Shown: positions 23,901-34,649 of the stretch, one piece after another
Layout: the number at the start of each line of letters is the position of its first letter
Position numbering within the stretch: the stretch's first letter is position 1
Assembly: GCA_012932295.1 (NCBI GenBank)
Contig: JAAONU010000019.1
Coordinates: 20,407,908-20,471,907 of the forward strand
Direction of reading: 5' to 3'
Origin: Cyclina sinensis
Lineage: Eukaryota > Mollusca > Bivalvia > Venerida > Veneridae
DNA length: 64,000 nt
The notes under the pieces: model-generated
Databases searched by the model: none
What the model was told of the DNA's origin: nothing
Seen by the model: only the letters and a program-made list of their open reading frames with translations
Translations under genes and position numbers: made by a program

Positions 23901-24241
23901 CTTTGTCTGCATTTGCAACCAATGCAAGCAAATTATATAAGCGTTGTTTGATATTCGATTAAAAGACTGTTAACTATTTCTCTTTCAAAAAATATAATAA
24001 ATAAATAAATGGATCTGACGAAACTGAACGATGGACAAGTCCATGAGCAGTTGTTAATCGTACACACCCAGTTTGAGCAAGTAAATTAGATCACATGGTA
24101 ACGTGAGATGCTGTTTAATTACAAATTACGTAAATATATTAATACTTTAGTTATTATCTTAGTTCAATATTTGTGACGTTTAATTTAATACATACCAGTT
24201 AGGGCAACTAAAAAAGAAAAAATCCATATCAAACGTTCCAT
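14646..24241 (-). CDS. secreted, GPI-anchored double PEBP-domain protein (ten exons, in-frame TGA)
   Basis: Exons on the minus strand: 24241-24196, 23635-23366, 21768-21536, 20111-19934, 18599-18489, 17807-17684, 17145-17018, 16598-16482, 15670-15520 and 14928-14646. Every join has GT-AG ends and the phases agree, giving 547 codons. Residues 1-19 form a signal peptide (LIWIFSFLVALTG). PEBP-like domain 1 (about 130-279) is degenerate: FDAGY replaces the DPDxP ligand motif, but NPYVFLLFRQ and a VNWITVMGDEW-type end remain. Domain 2 (about 290-500) is canonical: YTMIQIDPDVPR, LHGLV, WSGPTPP, YYYTLLYKQ and RDPYVLKRQL. The last 40 residues are Thr-rich followed by a hydrophobic tail (VATIFILFLF), as in GPI-anchored proteins. 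PEBP proteins bind phospholipid head groups and can modulate kinases or proteases; the ligand here is unknown. Codon 397 is TGA (16500-16498), so this allele may be truncated. Confidence 0.75.
15520..15670 (-). CDS. PEBP gene exon 9: GPxPP block
   Basis: Acceptor TATATACACAG before 15670 and donor GGAAG|GTAAGTATC. It encodes LPWSGPTPPDDNPHYYYTLL, the most diagnostic PEBP segment (G-P-x-P-P, then H and an aromatic-rich strand). Entry phase is 1 and exit phase 2, matching its neighbours. Confidence 0.85.
16482..16598 (-). CDS. PEBP gene exon 8: ligand motif, contains in-frame TGA
   Basis: It encodes YTMIQIDPDVPR (the DPDxP phosphate-binding motif) and RPILHGLVTIS, then TGA at 16500-16498, then TECTTG to a donor ACTG|GTACAT. 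Exit in phase 1 matches exon 9 only if this full exon is used. Aligned to the family, the TGA falls within the HxLVxNI strand region. A weak donor at LHG|GTCTTG would also exit in phase 1 and skip the TGA, but it would remove a core strand. Confidence 0.7.
17018..17807 (-). CDS. PEBP gene exons 7 and 6: linker and start of domain 2
   Basis: Exon 6 (17807-17684) encodes FIANTTDLNVWIDIEFML and a cysteine pair (NVCCVVHTY). Exon 7 (17145-17018) encodes NPLGNELYSTWDV, RTEAPYKITFTKRGY and the N-glycosylation sequon NNFT. The exon 6/7 join is phase 2 and exon 7 exits in phase 1. The segment corresponds to the N-terminal strands of a PEBP fold. Confidence 0.7.
18489..18599 (-). CDS. PEBP gene exon 5: end of domain 1
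   Basis: Acceptor ATTTCCAG and donor CAAAAG|GTAAGAGC, phase 1 in and out. It encodes LVAVNWITVMGDEWSAQVM, the counterpart of the terminal PEBP block that follows the flexible segment, and a Cys near the end (GMCSLYV). Confidence 0.75.
19010..19345. repeat. about 60 bp tandem repeat in PEBP intron 4
   Basis: Six diverged copies of a unit around CACTTGTATTTCTTGTGTCA, CTTGTGTGC and ATTTGACAATCTATAT. It lies between exons 5 and 4 of the PEBP gene. Confidence 0.75.
19934..20111 (-). CDS. PEBP gene exon 4: core of domain 1
   Basis: Acceptor TTGTTTCAG before 20111 and donor GAGAG|GTAATTA, entry phase 0. It encodes QAYKGPLLAADIKNPYVFLL and FRQTRRITL, then a helix-rich stretch ending FATATNM. GP and the PYVFLLFRQ strand parallel the GPTPP and YYYTLLYKQ of domain 2. 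Confidence 0.75.
20450..21545 (-). repeat. minisatellite made of exon 3 splice-donor copies
   Basis: About 33 units of roughly 33 bp. Read on the minus strand, the consensus is TCTTCAGCTGAGGTAAGCAT followed by TCAGAGAAAACA or GCAAAAAA. The real exon 3 donor (CCGCTGAG|GTAAGCATTCAG, 21536/21535) is the first unit of the array. The last ~15 exonic bases and the first ~15 intronic bases are what is repeated. About a dozen units still contain CTGAGGTAA. The opposite strand gives a long but meaningless open frame. Confidence 0.9.
21536..21768 (-). CDS. PEBP gene exon 3: start of domain 1
   Basis: Acceptor TTTTTCTATAG before 21768 and donor GAG|GTAAGC, phase 1 in and phase 0 out. It encodes RTSERWVYDVDPTSDRVVSP, EYYTLIIFDAGY and YINILGDNI. 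These correspond to the DPD-type strand and VxNIxGND strand of PEBP proteins, with the ligand-binding DPDxP changed to FDAGY. Confidence 0.8.
21769..23365. other. PEBP intron 2
   Basis: AT-rich sequence with no nested gene or named repeat. A short C-run (about 23060) and A-run are the only simple sequence. Confidence 0.45.
23366..23635 (-). CDS. PEBP gene exon 2: N-terminal cysteine-rich segment
   Basis: Acceptor GAGGTGCAG before 23635 and donor GGAGGAA|GTAAGT. It completes the signal-peptide junction (TG|AQGSPC) and encodes a cysteine-containing segment (IKCIEAL, EPDMFWFGSSEYSKRC, VFCRNPKPG) with no assignable domain. Phase 1 on both sides. Confidence 0.75.
24196..24241 (-). CDS. PEBP gene exon 1: signal peptide
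   Basis: ATG at 24241-24239 begins a typical secretion signal (MERLIWIFSFLVALTG). The donor is ACTG|GTATGTA, exit phase 1. It is the only Met upstream of the cysteine-rich exon 2 that gives a signal peptide. Confidence 0.8.
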
Positions 24242-24254
24242 CGCGATAATAAAA

Positions 24255-24293
24255 CACTGACTGATTTTCGTTCAAAAATTACATACATTTATA
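24255..24293 (-). promoter_or_regulatory. TATA box and initiator of the PEBP gene
   Basis: On the minus strand TATAAAT occupies 24293-24287. A TCAGTC initiator-like motif lies about 27 bp downstream, near 24264-24258, some 20 bp before the start codon. Spacing fits a TATA/Inr core promoter; expression is not shown. Confidence 0.45.
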
Positions 24294-24299
24294 TGTATA

Positions 24300-25980
24300 A
24301 ACGAGCCACGCTTGGTTTACCTTCTTACGCTTGAGTATATACATTGTATATGATAATTCTGGTATTTACGAGTGGTGTGGCTGACTTTTGTATTGTAAAT
24401 TTATGTAACTTGGTAACGTATAGGTTTAAGTTCCTAAATTGTTGACATAAAAGATTGAAATCTAGTCTTTAAAGAAAACTCAAAATGAACAAGTATAATA
24501 GATTATATACAAGATCTTATACGTTGTACTTGTGTCAAAATACGTTTATTTACTAGTCCTGGATAATATATGATTCTGACATTTATTTAACCGTGCCTTA
24601 CTTGCAGTTTATTACAAGCAATATTTTAACTACAGTATTCGAGACGTGCGCAGTACGTGATATTGAAAGATTAACATCAGTACCTAATAAAATGCTAGAG
24701 AGCTGAAGGTGTAAGCTAATATAGCTACATGAGCTTTACACGTTTGTGAAACTTATATACAATTGTACAGGAGCTTCACATGTAAGGATCTTTAGTAGAA
24801 TGTACGCTTCATAGTTAGAAACTTTTGAAACTCTTGCACATATACATTGGGTACTAGTAAATGTAAAACTTAAATAGGTGACTTCGTTCAATTTTGTTTT
24901 ATTTTTTTACCTGCACATAGTTTTAACTAAAAACGGTGTTGACATATTTAAAAGACTAGAGTATATAGACTTTTAGATTTAGAGATCAAAAGCAGTAAGA
25001 CAGAAAAGGAAAGAAACGATCGAAAACTGACAATAAGTCAAAGAGACAAACGGACAAAAGAAATGATGATAAACTGAATCATAATCGTGTTGTTTTGCCA
25101 TCCTGTATACTCAGTTAAATTTGATATTATAGGTTAAATACGTGTACAAATACCAACTCGATATTTCACTTATCCGTTTATGTCACGAGTGAAGCTTGCG
25201 TAACTGTTTGATCCTTGCGTACTCGTTTGATCCTTGCGTGCTTGTTTGATCCTTGTTTTATTGGTATCCTTGTTTCAAGATAATCATAATAAATAGCTGG
25301 TACTTAAATACAAGTCTATTGCATTCTATATGATGTAGTTACTGTAATTCTGTGTCAAACTTTTTAAGAGGAATGCAAGATTTGTGTCCCTTCATAAATT
25401 AAAAGAAAGAAAATGTGATTCGTTAACAGTGTGATCGAAATAGGTTAATATGTTGTTATGAAGTTATGAAAATCCTACCTTAAACTTACCTGTTAGTGCC
25501 ACACATGTCTATAACTAAAATAATATTTAACAATAATATTTGATAATAGATATGCTTTTGTGAAGTATTAAATACAGTTTCAAACTAAATTTGTTCTTGA
25601 AAAAGAAACACTCAAAACAAATAGGACATCGGTCATCAGTTTGGATTCAGTTTATGAAACGGTTTCCGTTTTTAAAGATTTCATAACAGCGGAGCGAACT
25701 GAAGTCTGGTTAGAACTACAAGCGCTGTAGAAAATGCATCATTTCTTTGCAGCCTCTGGAAAATGCTTGGTATCTGAAGTGATGTCGCAGTGTGTTTTAG
25801 CAGTTTATTAAAGAATAAAGAAAATCAAACAACTTTATGAAGTGTGTTTTTGCACACTTATGTTGAAATGAATACTGCAGTGAAGCAAATTACAATTTAC
25901 GTCACCAGTGATCAGAACAAGGCATTTGAAAAAGCAAGAATAGAAAAATAATGCAAGGACACCAACAGTTACTGACAGTC
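24300..25980. other. intergenic with a short tandem repeat
   Basis: AT-rich sequence. At 25206-25255 an 18-19 bp unit containing TTTGATCCTTGCGT is repeated three times. No gene was recognised. Confidence 0.5.
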
Positions 25981-25989
25981 ATTTATCAG

Positions 25990-26650
25990 CGATCTCTTCT
26001 CGATGAAACAGATACGTCTTTGAGAGACATCGAAACAGGGGTTACTTTAAGTAACATGGTAAATTCGGACAAAGCCAAGGAGTTGCCATCGTTTACAATA
26101 TGGTAAGAGAATCAGCAGACAAAAACATTTTCAAGAGATCCAGATAGGATGTACCTTTGAATGACAATTGTTTAGTCAAAAGTTTGGTGAGACAATAGAT
26201 ATACACTCTCAGCTGCTTTCCCGAAGACTGACAGCAGTTGCTGACAGAAACGTAGAAGATGTCTCTATAATTTTTAATATGAGCTTAGCAGTAAACCCGT
26301 ATACATTTGGCTCTTTTATGGAGTAACAGTCAAGCTCATATTTCTCAGAAGTCCTTGTAATAAATGGTATCTGGAAAGAAGGCGATTGCAACATAGAAAA
26401 ACGAGGAGGAAAACACAATTATTACACACGGAATTGATGGTGGCTCATTTGAACAAAAGTTTCTTTTGGTAAAACAAACCCAACAGTATAACTGGCACTT
26501 TATATCAGCATACCCATGACTATCTTTAGAAGTTCTCAAATGTAGTCGTATTGTTTGACGGCTATGGTATATCACCATCCACAAATGAGCTGACACATTG
26601 CAAGAGATGGGATGTAATTGTCGGTCCTATACACATCACTAAAGGCAGAG
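25990..26650 (+). pseudogene. decayed reading frame of a repeat-associated protein
   Basis: Several short plus-strand frames, broken by stops and shifts, read like one protein: TGVTLSNMVNSDKAKELPSF and VAIVYNMVRESADKNIF near 26030-26130, then NVVVLFDGYGISPSTNELTH near 26540-26600. The VxFDGYxxxPSTxxxTHxxR pattern occurs in uncharacterised proteins that are multicopy in many invertebrate genomes (from memory, so tentative). No intact frame remains. Confidence 0.4.
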
Positions 26651-28588
26651 AACAACTGAACAGCTAGAGAAACCTCAGTACTAAGGTACTCATAAAAACA
26701 CTGTGCTGCTTATGTTTAATTTTACAGTTAAATGTCATTATAATAAATCAAATCCATTCATCTTTTCTTTGTTCACCTCTGAATGAAATGATTCGAAATT
26801 ATAATTTATTCTGTATTGAAATGAGTATACAAATTTACAGCGCTATCAGTAACCGTATTTGATAAATTATCATAATTAAATAAAGGTAAAATGTTTTGTA
26901 TTTGCATTGGTTATAAGAATTGAGACAGTGCTTTGGACGTGTTGTGTATTTTTTTTTTTCAATTTCAGCATTTTTGTTGAAACCTTTAGAGATCATACAT
27001 TTAGTAAGTACTGTAAAGCGCTCGAACATTTTTCGTCTTAAAAAACTGCGAAAAATACAGCTTCCTTGTACATCGATATAAACATATTTATCAGAGTGGA
27101 AAAAAATGACAAATAATTTGTAGCATCTCTTTCAATACTACTACTGCGTTTCATTACACGCTATAGCTGCATTACTTACACGATAAGAAAATAAACTCGG
27201 CATTGACTTTGAAGCAATATCAACGCGCAGTTACTTTCCCTATAGATAGATAGATGTTTATTCAGGTTGAAACACATATAAATACCAGATACATTACAAA
27301 GACAATCATGAATTAAAAGCATTAAATAAATTTGCAAGCCACTTAGCTGAAATCATCAAACATTAAAACCGACTAGCAATCATCATATTATTAAATAATG
27401 CTATTTAAAGCATTTTTTTTTACTAAAACTGTAACAGTTACACAATAGTGAATGCTACTATACTATGGAAATCTCAGCGGAACTGTCAATACACAATAAT
27501 TGAAGGTATGCACTCAATAAACATGTGGTAAATACTGTGTGTAGTAACTTAAGATTGCCCATGAAAGCTCTTAGGCTTATTTTCAATGAGGTCCTTGGTA
27601 TCGTACTTACTAAAATAGTGTAATTAAAAGAAAACACACAAAAAGTCAAAATTTTAGAAGCTGGAAGATTACCACTTTGAATATTTTATATCATTATATA
27701 ACCTATAAATAGCTTTGAAATTCCTTTCTCTGAATGGTGTAACCGTATCTTTAAAAAAAAAAAAAATAACGGTAAATATCAGAGCAAAATTATTGACCGT
27801 TTTTTTTTTTCGTTTCTTTTTTTCAAAAATAGATTTCTTGGAAATCCCCTACATCTGTTTATAATTCGGACATTTCCGGCGAAACGACTCACTTTCGGGA
27901 AATGACGAAGGCCATTCCGACAGGATGTTGTGAATTATGACGTTTCCTGTGCGTTCGTTTGACAGCGATATAAGAAATGAACTTTTCACACCAATCGTGT
28001 CTTCGTATTGTGAAAACATACTTTTTGTAATGAGATCTTACTCGCATTGTGTTTTAATGACGTTCCTTCCAACTTGCAGGTCGAAGAGGCGAGACGACGA
28101 TGGCCCCAACTAAGCAACGTACAATATAGATAATCTGGCTTGAAACTCGCCTCAGCTCCAGTTTCCCTGAATCTTCCTCGAATATCGATCTCTGTGCTGG
28201 TCGGTATTCAGGTAAACTGTTCACACCTGTTGTGAAACTGTGTCTGTTGTATATTTTAGTTTTAAGTCAGAACAGAGATACAATGTGCTAAATTTTTACA
28301 GCTTTTCAACTGTAAACTGTCTAAATTGTGTCACCTACTTCTTGTAAGCTCTCAGACTTTTTGTTGTTAGGGGGTCGTGACCGTGCTTTCATCGGACTTG
28401 GCGGGGGGTCATTGACGAAAGTAATGAGGTAAGTTTAGCAGGCGATGACGTCAATCGATAAACGAGCGGCCATTTTTAGAATCTGTCTTTGAGATAAAAT
28501 GCTCTTGTATACCTAAAATTAAGCCAAACTTAATGATCATTCAGATAGATAAGACGAATAAATACGTTTGCGTTACTATAACGAAAGC
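26651..28588. other. intergenic upstream of Kazal gene 1
   Basis: AT-rich to about 27850. TAGATAGATAGATG at 27245 resembles the tail of a non-LTR element. GC rises from 27860 to 28450. There an acceptor (CCAACTTGCAG, 28080) and donor (ATTCAG|GTAAAC, 28212) could bound an untranslated exon. No coding frame is supported. Confidence 0.35.
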
Positions 28589-29398
28589 ATGGACAATTTG
28601 TGTATAATGTCTGGCGTTGTTCTCGTTCTTGTAGCAGGTATGTAATGGTGATGTATCTGTTCTGTCGGTCAATATAGAATGTTTTAAGCAAGGATACACA
28701 ATTCTTGTTCAGGTGTAAAGACGTGTGGGTTTAAGAGCGTTTTAAAAAACCACAGTTTGATTGTTTTGATAAATTATTTCATATAATGTCGACTAAAATT
28801 AATTATAATATAAAATCGTGTTATGTCTTTCATGTGTCGTTATTTAATTTGACAATCTGATCGGTGAGATCGAAAACCATCCTCAAGTTCATATCCCAAT
28901 GCCGTTATTTCTACTTTAGGGTGTATTTGCATGCCAAACAGACGGATGTTTCTTGATGTTGACTGCGACGAGAAGATTGACTGTGATGCAAAGAACAATG
29001 AGACAGAACCAGAGTCTCCAACTCCTGTCTGTGCAACGGACGGACACACATACGATAGTAAATGCCATATGTTTCTGGAAAACCAAAGACGATATTGTGT
29101 GTAAGTAACTGGTTTTGAAACATACACGGTTACACAACAAACTTTGTATTTGCGAGAAGCATACACGCATATAATTAGCATTATTTATTATTATTGATAT
29201 ATTTCTGCCATTTTTGTTCATCTTGTAATATCTCTTAGTGTCTTTATTTTAGTGGATTGTATAGAATTGCAAGTATATGGTAAACTATATCGTTCTCATT
29301 AGTCGGTTGACATTTTCAGGATTGGTGATTTTAATCCACTAGCTGTGGTCCACGAAGGAAACTGCACAGAGAGAGAAGCATATGATATGCTTTGGTAG
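28589..29398 (+). CDS. Kazal-type serine protease inhibitor, gene 1
   Basis: Three exons: 28589-28637 (donor GCAG|GTATGTAA, phase 1), 28920-29100 (acceptor CTACTTTAG, donor GT|GTAAGT, phase 2) and 29320-29398 (acceptor CATTTTCAG, stop TAG). They give 103 codons (102 residues). Exon 1 is a signal peptide (MSGVVLVLVAG). The mature part has one Kazal-like domain with the hallmark PVCATDGHTYDSKC and later Cys residues in RRYC and HEGNC. Kazal domains present a rigid loop to serine proteases; secretion points to an extracellular role such as blocking microbial or digestive proteases. The reactive-loop residue cannot be fixed by eye because the spacing before PVC is unusually long and acidic. It is closely similar to the gene at 62.3 kb in exon phases, signal peptide style and C-terminal NFNPxxxVHxGNC block. 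Confidence 0.85.
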
Positions 29399-30025
29399 CT
29401 ATGGAAATAGACGATTGAGCCTCGAACAAAAGTTTGAAAAATTTGAACAAAACTGGACATAGCAGAAAAATATTATATATTCAAAGTAATGTTACGTCAA
29501 AAACCTCGAAAGGAAAGGAAGATGGCAAGAATATTTCTGAAAGAATTTTGTAACTCTAATTTATAAACATGAAACGACCTTTGTTTGCCGTGTACTTTCA
29601 AAGCTGGAAGTTCAGTGAAAAAAAAATCATGAAATCAAAATAACTTATTCCTGCAGTTCGCAGCCTTGTACTCTTGATGTGTTTGGCTTATACATGAAAC
29701 CGGACTTCACCTCACAAGAAATAGTAGCCTCCATGAGATGCTTATAGTTGACTATCTATTCTAAATATTCTTATTCATTCATTGACTTAGCCATTGTCTA
29801 CCAGATTATTAATTGACAAAAAGTCTTGATCATTAAATTTGATAAATCGGAATGTGACACTTGCATCTTGCCGTTATCTTGAAGTACAGAGAAATATCGC
29901 TGTGCGAACTAGTTGATTTTCCCTTCCTAATCAGAATGGAAGAATCTATGATGAGTGTATGAGGTTGCACAGGTAACATCCGTGCTTTGTAATTAAAACA
30001 CCTTTAGTGAGATGGGAAAACTGTA

Positions 30026-30031
30026 AATAAA
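30026..30031 (+). promoter_or_regulatory. candidate polyadenylation signal, Kazal gene 1
   Basis: AATAAA in CTGTAAATAAACATT, about 630 bp after the stop codon. Alternative signals nearer the stop were not seen. Confidence 0.4.
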
Positions 30032-30870
30032 CATTTTTAAAGTTCCTCTCATGTTTTTGTGACTCTAACATTTGAAAGTAAAGTAGAACGCTTCTGTCTT
30101 CATAATCAATAGAAGATTCTCGTCATGAGTTATTATATATTTTTTTCGCTATAAAAGTAATATTTTGTTTAAGGTTGTTTACTTCTTTACTCCCAGATCC
30201 TGTATAAGTTAGGATCAGTGTCATAGAAAAGCTTGTTGGCTACATAAATTACTTTTATAGTAACGTGAAACCTACAGAATATTTTTATCGGGCTAGCTAC
30301 CAATCTGACTGTTTCGTGAAACAAAGCACCACTGCACAGACTCAATACTGCCTTTTACCATTCTATTCTAGAGTCTCGACCCCGACAACCGTCAGAAACA
30401 ATTCATCAGCCGTAGCGGTTTGATGTCTATCTGTCACACACGGTATTTAAGACGAAATAAATAAATCTCTCCTTCTCTCTATACATATACTCTCATCCGG
30501 CAGTCGTGTCTTAAATCTGTCATCACTCGGTACATCAAAACAAAAGAAGTGTGTTACATTAAAACAGAAATAGAAATAATGGATTTAAGACTTTAGGTAA
30601 GTTGCAACACTTATTTATTAATTCGTTCATTTGGATATATTTTCTCGCAAAACCTCTTATTCCTCATAAGCCAATGAACTGTATAAGATTGATTGGGCTC
30701 ATAATTTGTCAAAACACTCAGAAACTGCTGAAATGTCATTTTTTACGAGAATTATACATGTTATAGTGAAAATATCTTGATTTCACTTCCATGGTTATTT
30801 GTCCTTTAAGCTCTTAATATTTTGTAATTATCCTTAACTCTTCCAAAGACAATACTGTGTTTAAACACAT
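30032..30870. other. intergenic, no gene recognised
   Basis: AT-rich sequence with no reading frame of note and no named repeat. Confidence 0.4.
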
Positions 30871-30873
30871 GTA

Positions 30874-31075
30874 TTCTTACGAACATGAAAGTACCGTAAC
30901 AGAAAGATGCAATGCATCTTAGAATACACAATCCAGAGCGGGATTCGAACTCTGATCTTAGCATATCGAAGACCAACACTCTAACCATTGAGCCAAAGAA
31001 ACGATTCCCTGACGCAGTTGTCAGAGGTTTTATTTATACAAATATAGGAAGGTATGCACTATATCATTACACATC
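30874..31075 (-). mobile_element. tRNA-derived SINE, copy 2
   Basis: Same architecture as the copies at 730 and 31186. The minus strand has the TGGCTCAATGGTTAG A box and GAGTTCGAATCCC B box, and the tail has TCAGAGGTTTTATTTATAC. Flanking ATTCTTACGAACATGAAAGT is shared with copy 1. Confidence 0.75.
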
Positions 31076-31185
31076 CCCTCTTGAGAAAGTCATCATTTAT
31101 GATGACGATGGTGGTGTGTTGTTTAAAGATTCTTTTTTATCTAAATTCTATAACTAAGTCCAGGAGAGATCATCCCGGACGAGCC

Positions 31186-31388
31186 ACCATCTTTCGAACA
31201 AGAAAGTCCGTAACAGAAAAATGCAATGCATCTATGAATACACAACCAAGAGTGGGATTCGAACTCCGATCGTAGCGCATCAAAGGCCAACACACTAACC
31301 ACTGAGCCAAACAATCGATTCATTGATGCAGGTGTCAGAGGTTGTATTTATACAAATATAGGAAGGTTTGCACTAGATCATAACAGTA
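31186..31388 (-). mobile_element. tRNA-derived SINE, copy 3
   Basis: A third copy of the same family, 110 bp from copy 2 in the same orientation. The B box reads GAGTTCGAATCCC on the minus strand. The ends match the other copies, giving a full length of about 200 bp. Confidence 0.75.
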
Positions 31389-33100
31389 TTATTAAAACAA
31401 ATTGCTTCTTTGATAAAAATTCACAATATATTTCCTCAAATACAACGGATCAAGATCAATGTTTTATAGGTTACATTATCAATTAGTTTTTTATCAAACG
31501 GAGAACAATGAAAGAAAAGTTCTTAAAGACAGGATGTCTGCCATTTTTGTGTAAACACAACAATAAGAATGAGTATCCAATCAGAAATCGAGAAAATGTC
31601 GAGACTCTTTAGGAAAAACCATTCCTCGCTGTGTATACGGGTTTTGCTCATAGTATAAAAGGCTTCGTATACGAAAAGTCTTACATAATCATGTGTCGTA
31701 AAATTTATCATTGTTTTGTTTACACAAACACAAAATGGGAGCTACCTTTTTCTCTCGATTATAAACTTTAAAGAACAATAACTACACACTTATAGTTCCT
31801 TAGGCATGAGTACCCAAGACAATGAAGAGAAATCAAAAATATAACTTAATTTTGTGTGATTACGCCTTACTGTATAAAATACAATACTTAACTATCAAAG
31901 CTGAGCCAATTCCAGTCTGAGGTTTGAAATGAAGTAACAAAACTTAATTATTGTGTTTCATTCTTAAACAATGAAAATCCTACATCTTATCAAACCGTTG
32001 AAAAGACTTATCCTGCATGTTAATGTCAGCTGAACTGTCCCTTTCTTTGTCTATCATGTGGCTTTCTGTCTTCAAACTATTAAATACGGAAATTCATTTT
32101 TATACTGGCAGTATAGATTGGTTAGACACGCCCTCGATCAGAGACGTACTCGATCAAAATTTTGTTTCTGGTATCTATTATCCAATACACTTTACGCAAA
32201 ACAATCTTTCTTTGCTTTGTTTTTTTTTCCGAAACATGCATGCACTAATTCTAACTCCCATTAAAGAGTATTCATGTCAGGTCAATGCCATGCAGCATAC
32301 GAAAATATGAACAAACGTAGAGACGACGCAATAAAACAAGTAATTCCAATGTTTTCCGTTAGCTGTAACATACAAAAAAAAAGAGAAAAATATTACTTTT
32401 TATCATGATACAGCAATTTTTATTACATCTGTGCGAATTATTAAGCTTTTTTCTCAAGCAGGGGGTGGGTCAGATTCGAATAGAATCTAGGTCAGGGATC
32501 AGTCTTCATTAAAAGATGTTAAAGTATTGCTTTTCTTTTTAATGCATATTTTCTGCTTTCTTTGGAACAATTTGATATCACTATATCTGTTTAAAAAAAT
32601 ATATCAAAATTAAATACTGAAGAAATATTTGCACATAGGTTACACACCTCTATATTATTTTCAGCAGTGTCTAGGTCTTTAAGGACCAACCCATACCAAA
32701 TTTATAGTGAAGCAAACCAGCGCTGCTCTACCGGTATATACAGCCGCTGCTGATATAGGTCTTCCTTACACCACGGTACAGAACCATACCAAAGGAAAAT
32801 ACAGGGGGTATATAACAACATTTCCAAGGGAAGGGAAAGGCAATGCTGACAAATAATGATAATATTAGAAAAAGCATACGAAAAATGATCGATTCGCGCT
32901 GATACAGCGTAAACGTAATGGCATTTAAAACTTAATTACAGACAAAAGCGATCAGTGATCACATGTGTCGCCTGATAATAGCGAATTAAGCAGTTGTATT
33001 GAGGCGTGATTGAGCAGTTTGTTAAAAAATAAAAATTGAGGTACCGATCAATCCTGTAACATTTCAGTCAAACTGCATTAGTAGTATAAGAGAAGTAGTC
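31389..33100. other. intergenic, no gene recognised
   Basis: AT-rich sequence. A GC-richer patch at 32690-32840 contains ACCGGTATATACAGCCGCTG but has no open frame. Only short chance frames were seen. Confidence 0.35.
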
Positions 33101-33104
33101 CGGA

Positions 33105-33330
33105 CAAACTTTAAAAATAAAAATCATTAAAGGGCCATAACTCTGACAAAAATCCTTGAACTGGAAAATTCCGACGATATGCACAGCTAAACTTGGTACT
33201 GATCATTCCTGTAAAGTTTGGATGAAATTGCACCAGTAGTTTTTGAGGAGTAGTACGGACAAGTTTTGTGACGAACGGACGGACAGACAGACAGACTGAC
33301 AGACGGCTACTTTGTAGTATGTCGCAGTTA
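33105..33330. repeat. dispersed repeat with a GGACGGACAGACAGACAG tail
   Basis: It contains AAGGGCCATAACTCTGACAA, the phrase AAGTTTGGATGAAATTGCAC and a terminal run of ACGGACGGACAGACAGACAG. I associate sequences of this form with high-copy repeats in bivalve genomes (recollection, not checked). Confidence 0.5.
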
Positions 33331-33789
33331 CTTTGCAGCAGGAGACACAAAAATCATTGGCGAGCCAAAAATTGTTCATGTATTTTCAGCGCGTGCTACG
33401 TCCGGAAGTGCGTCACTGACGTTACAGCTTCAGTTTCACGAGATTATAAATCGCAATAATAGCTGCGTACAGGGTCTATCTACTGCGCTATAAATTTCGA
33501 TTTTTAAATAATCCAATTTCTAAATTTGTCATAATTCTACTATTTTCGGGAGGTTTAAAAAATGGAAACTGCTTACATACTATTCATTCATATTCCTTCA
33601 AAGCCTGAGCAATTCCTTTTATAAATTATCCAACATTCATAGCATCAAGAGGCAGTCTGCTTTCAAGATTATCTCTTAGAAATGTAGCAAGAAAAATTAT
33701 TGTCAGCCGTGGTGGTGATAAAAGCATGGATCCCAGTAAAAGACCCTAAGATAGATGGGTGACACTCTTTAAAAAAACAACCAAATAAA

Positions 33790-34640
33790 CATAGTGAACT
33801 GAACTGACGGTTTGCTCAACCTCCAGAACATGTTAGGGCAATAATCACTCAAGATGTGATGGATAAATACTTCCACTTATCTGAGAAGTATCTTGATGAA
33901 AGCTATCTTACCTTTGAACCAGAATGCATATACCATTGTGATGAGTCTGGGTTTTCTTGCAAGCCTAATCCTTCTAGAAACTATTACACCAAAAGGCATA
34001 AGGCATGCATACTAGTCTTATGTCAACTTATCAAGGCATATAACATGTTTAAATGCCTGGTGGAAAGACAACCCCACCTATGTTGATCTTCTCTCAGTGT
34101 CTTCCGAGAGGCACTGATCGGCTTACCAGGTTCTTGCCAGCTTAGGTCTACTTAAAAGAGATTAATTACTTCCCAATTTTTGTTGAGTGGTTTGAAGAGT
34201 GTTCCATTCCATACATAGGAAACCGTCGGCCTGTACATTTAATACTGGACACTCACGCAACACACATTTCTATGGCGTTTGTAAATCTTGCTTCAGAACA
34301 TTAGGTTGATTCCTTTACCTTTCGGCACATTCGTCGCATCTATTGCAGCTACAAGACTTTGACTTCTTTCACATTTTAAAACAGAGAGTGGCAGAACTTT
34401 CATTGCAACTGGGGTATCTTGGTGTAAGGAATCTACCCCGAAATTTGTTTGGTAAAATATTGTTCTAACCAGATAAATGGTGCAAATTTAGCTGCAGCCT
34501 TCAAGTGTACTGGGATATATTCATTCAAAATGAATTCTGTAAAAGCACCGTTGCCTACCACAAAGAAAATATCTATGCAAACCTCTCAACCATCCACCAG
34601 TTTAGCAGGTCACAAAAATCAGTTAGCACAGAGAATGCTC
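33790..34640 (+). pseudogene. pogo/Tigger-type DDE transposase pseudogene
   Basis: Disjoint plus-strand frames keep the order of a pogo-type DDE catalytic domain. RFAQPPEHVRAI leads into YFHLSEKYL and then ECIYHCDESGF (first catalytic Asp region). HLILDTHATHISMAF follows near 34240 (second Asp). A broken SHLLQLQDFDFF lies near 34340 (third acidic region). Stops and frameshifts lie between the blocks, for example after 34086. The N-terminal DNA-binding domain is not seen. Similar proteins have been domesticated as host factors, but this copy cannot encode a complete protein. Confidence 0.8.
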
Positions 34641-34649
34641 TAGTCTAAC

